Assembly: GCA_016704465.1 (NCBI GenBank)
Contig: JADJAD010000010.1
Location: forward strand, 124,001-188,000
Reading direction: 5' to 3'
Source: Gemmatimonadota bacterium
GTDB lineage: Bacteria > Gemmatimonadota > Gemmatimonadetes > Gemmatimonadales > Gemmatimonadaceae
DNA: 64,000 nucleotides
The position numbers were made by a program, and so were the translations under genes. The notes under the pieces were generated by a model that had not been told where the DNA came from, ran no database searches, and was given only the letters and a program-made list of their open reading frames with translations. Shown piece after piece: positions 62,753 through 64,000 of this stretch (within the stretch, counting starts at the first letter, position 1; the number at the start of each line of letters is the position of its first letter).

Positions 62753-63592
62753 ATGACCGACCGCCCCGCGCGTGATGCGCTGCCGCCCGCGCGCAAGCGG
62801 CTCGGCCAGCACTTCCTCACCGATCGACGGTCGTTGGAGCGCATCGCCGAGGCGGTGGGGCCGCTGCCCGGCGAGACGGTGGTCGAGATCGGCCCCGGCC
62901 GCGGGGCGCTGACCGACTTGCTCGCCGCGTGTGCCGAGCGCGTGGTCGCTGTGGAGCTCGATCCGCTCCTCATCCCGGTGCTGCGCAGTCGGTATGCGCT
63001 CGCACCGCACGTGACGATCGTCGAGGGCGACGTGCTCGAGACATCGCTCCCCGCGCTCGTGCACGGGCCGTGGGCGCTCGTGGGCAACGTGCCGTATTAC
63101 ATCACGACACCCATCATCTTCCAGGCCCTGCAGGCGCCGCGCCCATCGCGCATGGTCTTCCTCGTCCAGCGCGAGGTGGCCGAGCGCGTGGCGGCCGCCC
63201 CGGGCGACGACGCCTACGGGGCACTCTCGGCGAATGTGCAGGCGTTGGCGACGGCGGAGGTGGTGGCGCGCGTGCCGGCGGGAGCGTTCCACCCGCGCCC
63301 CAAGGTCGACTCGGCGATCCTGCGCATCACGCCGAGAGCAGATCCCGTGGTCACGACCGAGGAGGAGCGCCCGTACTCGCGGCTCGTGCAAGGCGCGTTC
63401 GGACAGCGGCGCAAGCAGATGCGGCGCGTGCTGCGATCGCTCTATGCCATCGGGGCGGAGGAGGCTGAGCGTGCCCTCGCCGCCTGCGACATCGCGGTCG
63501 CGGTGCGTCCCGAGACGCTCGCGCCGATCGACTTTGCACGGCTGCTGCGGGCCATGGGCGGCGGACCACGTCTGGGGACGCCGGACAAATAG
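62753..63592 (+). CDS. rsmA: 16S rRNA (adenine1518/1519-N6)-dimethyltransferase
   Basis: KsgA, dimethylates A1518 and A1519 of 16S rRNA. 279 residues. RLGQHFLTDRRSLERI near 16, SAM motif VVEIGPGRGALTDLLA near 43, ALVGNVPYYITTPIIFQAL near 108 with catalytic N-V-P-Y, and GAFHPRPKVDSAILRI and GAFGQRRKQMRRVLR later. ATG 62753 lies 10 nt after the phosphatase stop. Convergent with the rex gene, 33 nt away. Confidence 0.97.
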   Translation: MTDRPARDALPPARKRLGQHFLTDRRSLERIAEAVGPLPGETVVEIGPGRGALTDLLAACAERVVAVELDPLLIPVLRSRYALAPHVTIVEGDVLETSLPALVHGPWALVGNVPYYITTPIIFQALQAPRPSRMVFLVQREVAERVAAAPGDDAYGALSANVQALATAEVVARVPAGAFHPRPKVDSAILRITPRADPVVTTEEERPYSRLVQGAFGQRRKQMRRVLRSLYAIGAEEAERALAACDIAVAVRPETLAPIDFARLLRAMGGGPRLGTPDK

Positions 63593-63625
63593 TCGACAGC
63601 CGCCAGCGTGCGCAGGGCCGGCCGC

Positions 63626-64000
63626 CTACTGCGCCTCGCCGCTCCGCTCGCGATTGGTGAGGGCGTAGCTCAGCCCTTCCAGTTCCATCGCCATGTTGAC
63701 GTTGCGCACCGTGATGTGGGCGGGAAGCTTCAGTTGCACCGGGGCGAAATTGAGAATGCCCTCGATGCCGGCCCCGACGAGTCGCTCGGCCACCGCTTGC
63801 GCTTCCTCAGACGGCACGGTCAGGACCGCGATGTCCGGCAGTTCCTGCGGCACGTCGCGCTCCACCTCGCGAATGTCACGCACCACGAGTCCGTCCCACT
63901 TGCTGCCGATCTTGCGCGCATCGGCGTCGTAGACCGCAATGATGTCGAAGCCGCGCTGACGAAACCCGTGATACTGCGCCAGCGCCGTCCCGATCTTTCC
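63626..64000 (-). CDS. rex: redox-sensing transcriptional repressor Rex, C-terminal part (truncated)
   Basis: The frame is open to the window edge, so the DNA-binding winged helix lies outside. The visible 124 residues hold the NAD-binding domain: GKIGTALAQYHGFRQRGFDI at the edge, VYDADARKIGSKWDG, AVLTVPSEEAQAVAERLVGA, GILNFAPVQLKLP and the swapped C-terminal helix VRNVNMAMELEGLSYALTN. Rex senses the NADH/NAD ratio and represses fermentative and respiratory genes. Tail ends NRERSGEAQ. Confidence 0.9.
   Translation of the reverse strand, partial: GKIGTALAQYHGFRQRGFDIIAVYDADARKIGSKWDGLVVRDIREVERDVPQELPDIAVLTVPSEEAQAVAERLVGAGIEGILNFAPVQLKLPAHITVRNVNMAMELEGLSYALTNRERSGEAQ

Overview
This 64 kb window is a dense, GC-rich bacterial chromosome segment. 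It carries housekeeping genes, almost all on the + strand. I infer a member of the Gemmatimonadota or a close relative from the gene content and style: large acidic TPR proteins, ADP-heptose genes, the recA-recX-alaS order and the codon usage. That is inference, not a search result. I see no prophage, transposase, CRISPR array, plasmid gene or restriction system.

Layout. 1-8.6 kb: end of a radical SAM gene, hutI, a very large frameshifted TPR/acidic protein, a polyprenyl diphosphate synthase, a small membrane protein and tatA. 8.8-10.6 kb (-): a PpiD-like periplasmic chaperone. 10.8-23.3 kb: a second TPR/acidic protein, aroQ, an M24 peptidase, accB-pilT-accC, comB-like, ftsK, yraN and recA. 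23.5-35.3 kb: recX with repeat-rich tails, a 657 bp spacer, alaS, a small orphan ORF, a CpsB-like phosphatase, gmhA, an SDR, an asparaginase, cca, an unknown gene, rarA and a lipoprotein. 35.6-44 kb: hflX, gmd, tRNA-Val, an OFA-type transporter with its small subunit, tRNA(CAU), hldE1 (-), a second unrelated asparaginase, an AhpD-like protein and obg. 44-64 kb: dprA, hemW, hrcA, dnaJ, prmA, rsmE, HIT, yqeY, mutS2, dnaG, a zinc-ribbon protein, recJ, rsmD, coaD, pta, a STAS/HATPase/PP2C partner-switching set, rsmA and the end of rex (-).

How it works together. Most genes sit in tightly coupled operons: at least eleven start with GTG inside a GTGA overlap with the previous stop. Themes are DNA repair and recombination (recA, recX, rarA, recJ, mutS2, dprA), translation and RNA maturation (alaS, cca, tRNAs, rsmA/D/E, prmA, obg, hflX), envelope sugars (gmhA, hldE1, gmd), fatty acid synthesis (accB, accC) and protein quality control (ppiD, hrcA, dnaJ).

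Most notable observations. (1) GTTAGG recurs 18 times, mostly as the otherwise rare Leu codon TTA followed by Gly. (2) Several transcription-unit heads look leaderless, with the -10 box 7-8 nt before ATG. (3) Four genes carry single-base frameshifts, which suggests indel errors in the sequence. (4) Short tandem repeats have expanded inside TPR and RecX proteins and in spacers. (5) An in-frame CxxC...CxxC extension lies upstream of yraN.
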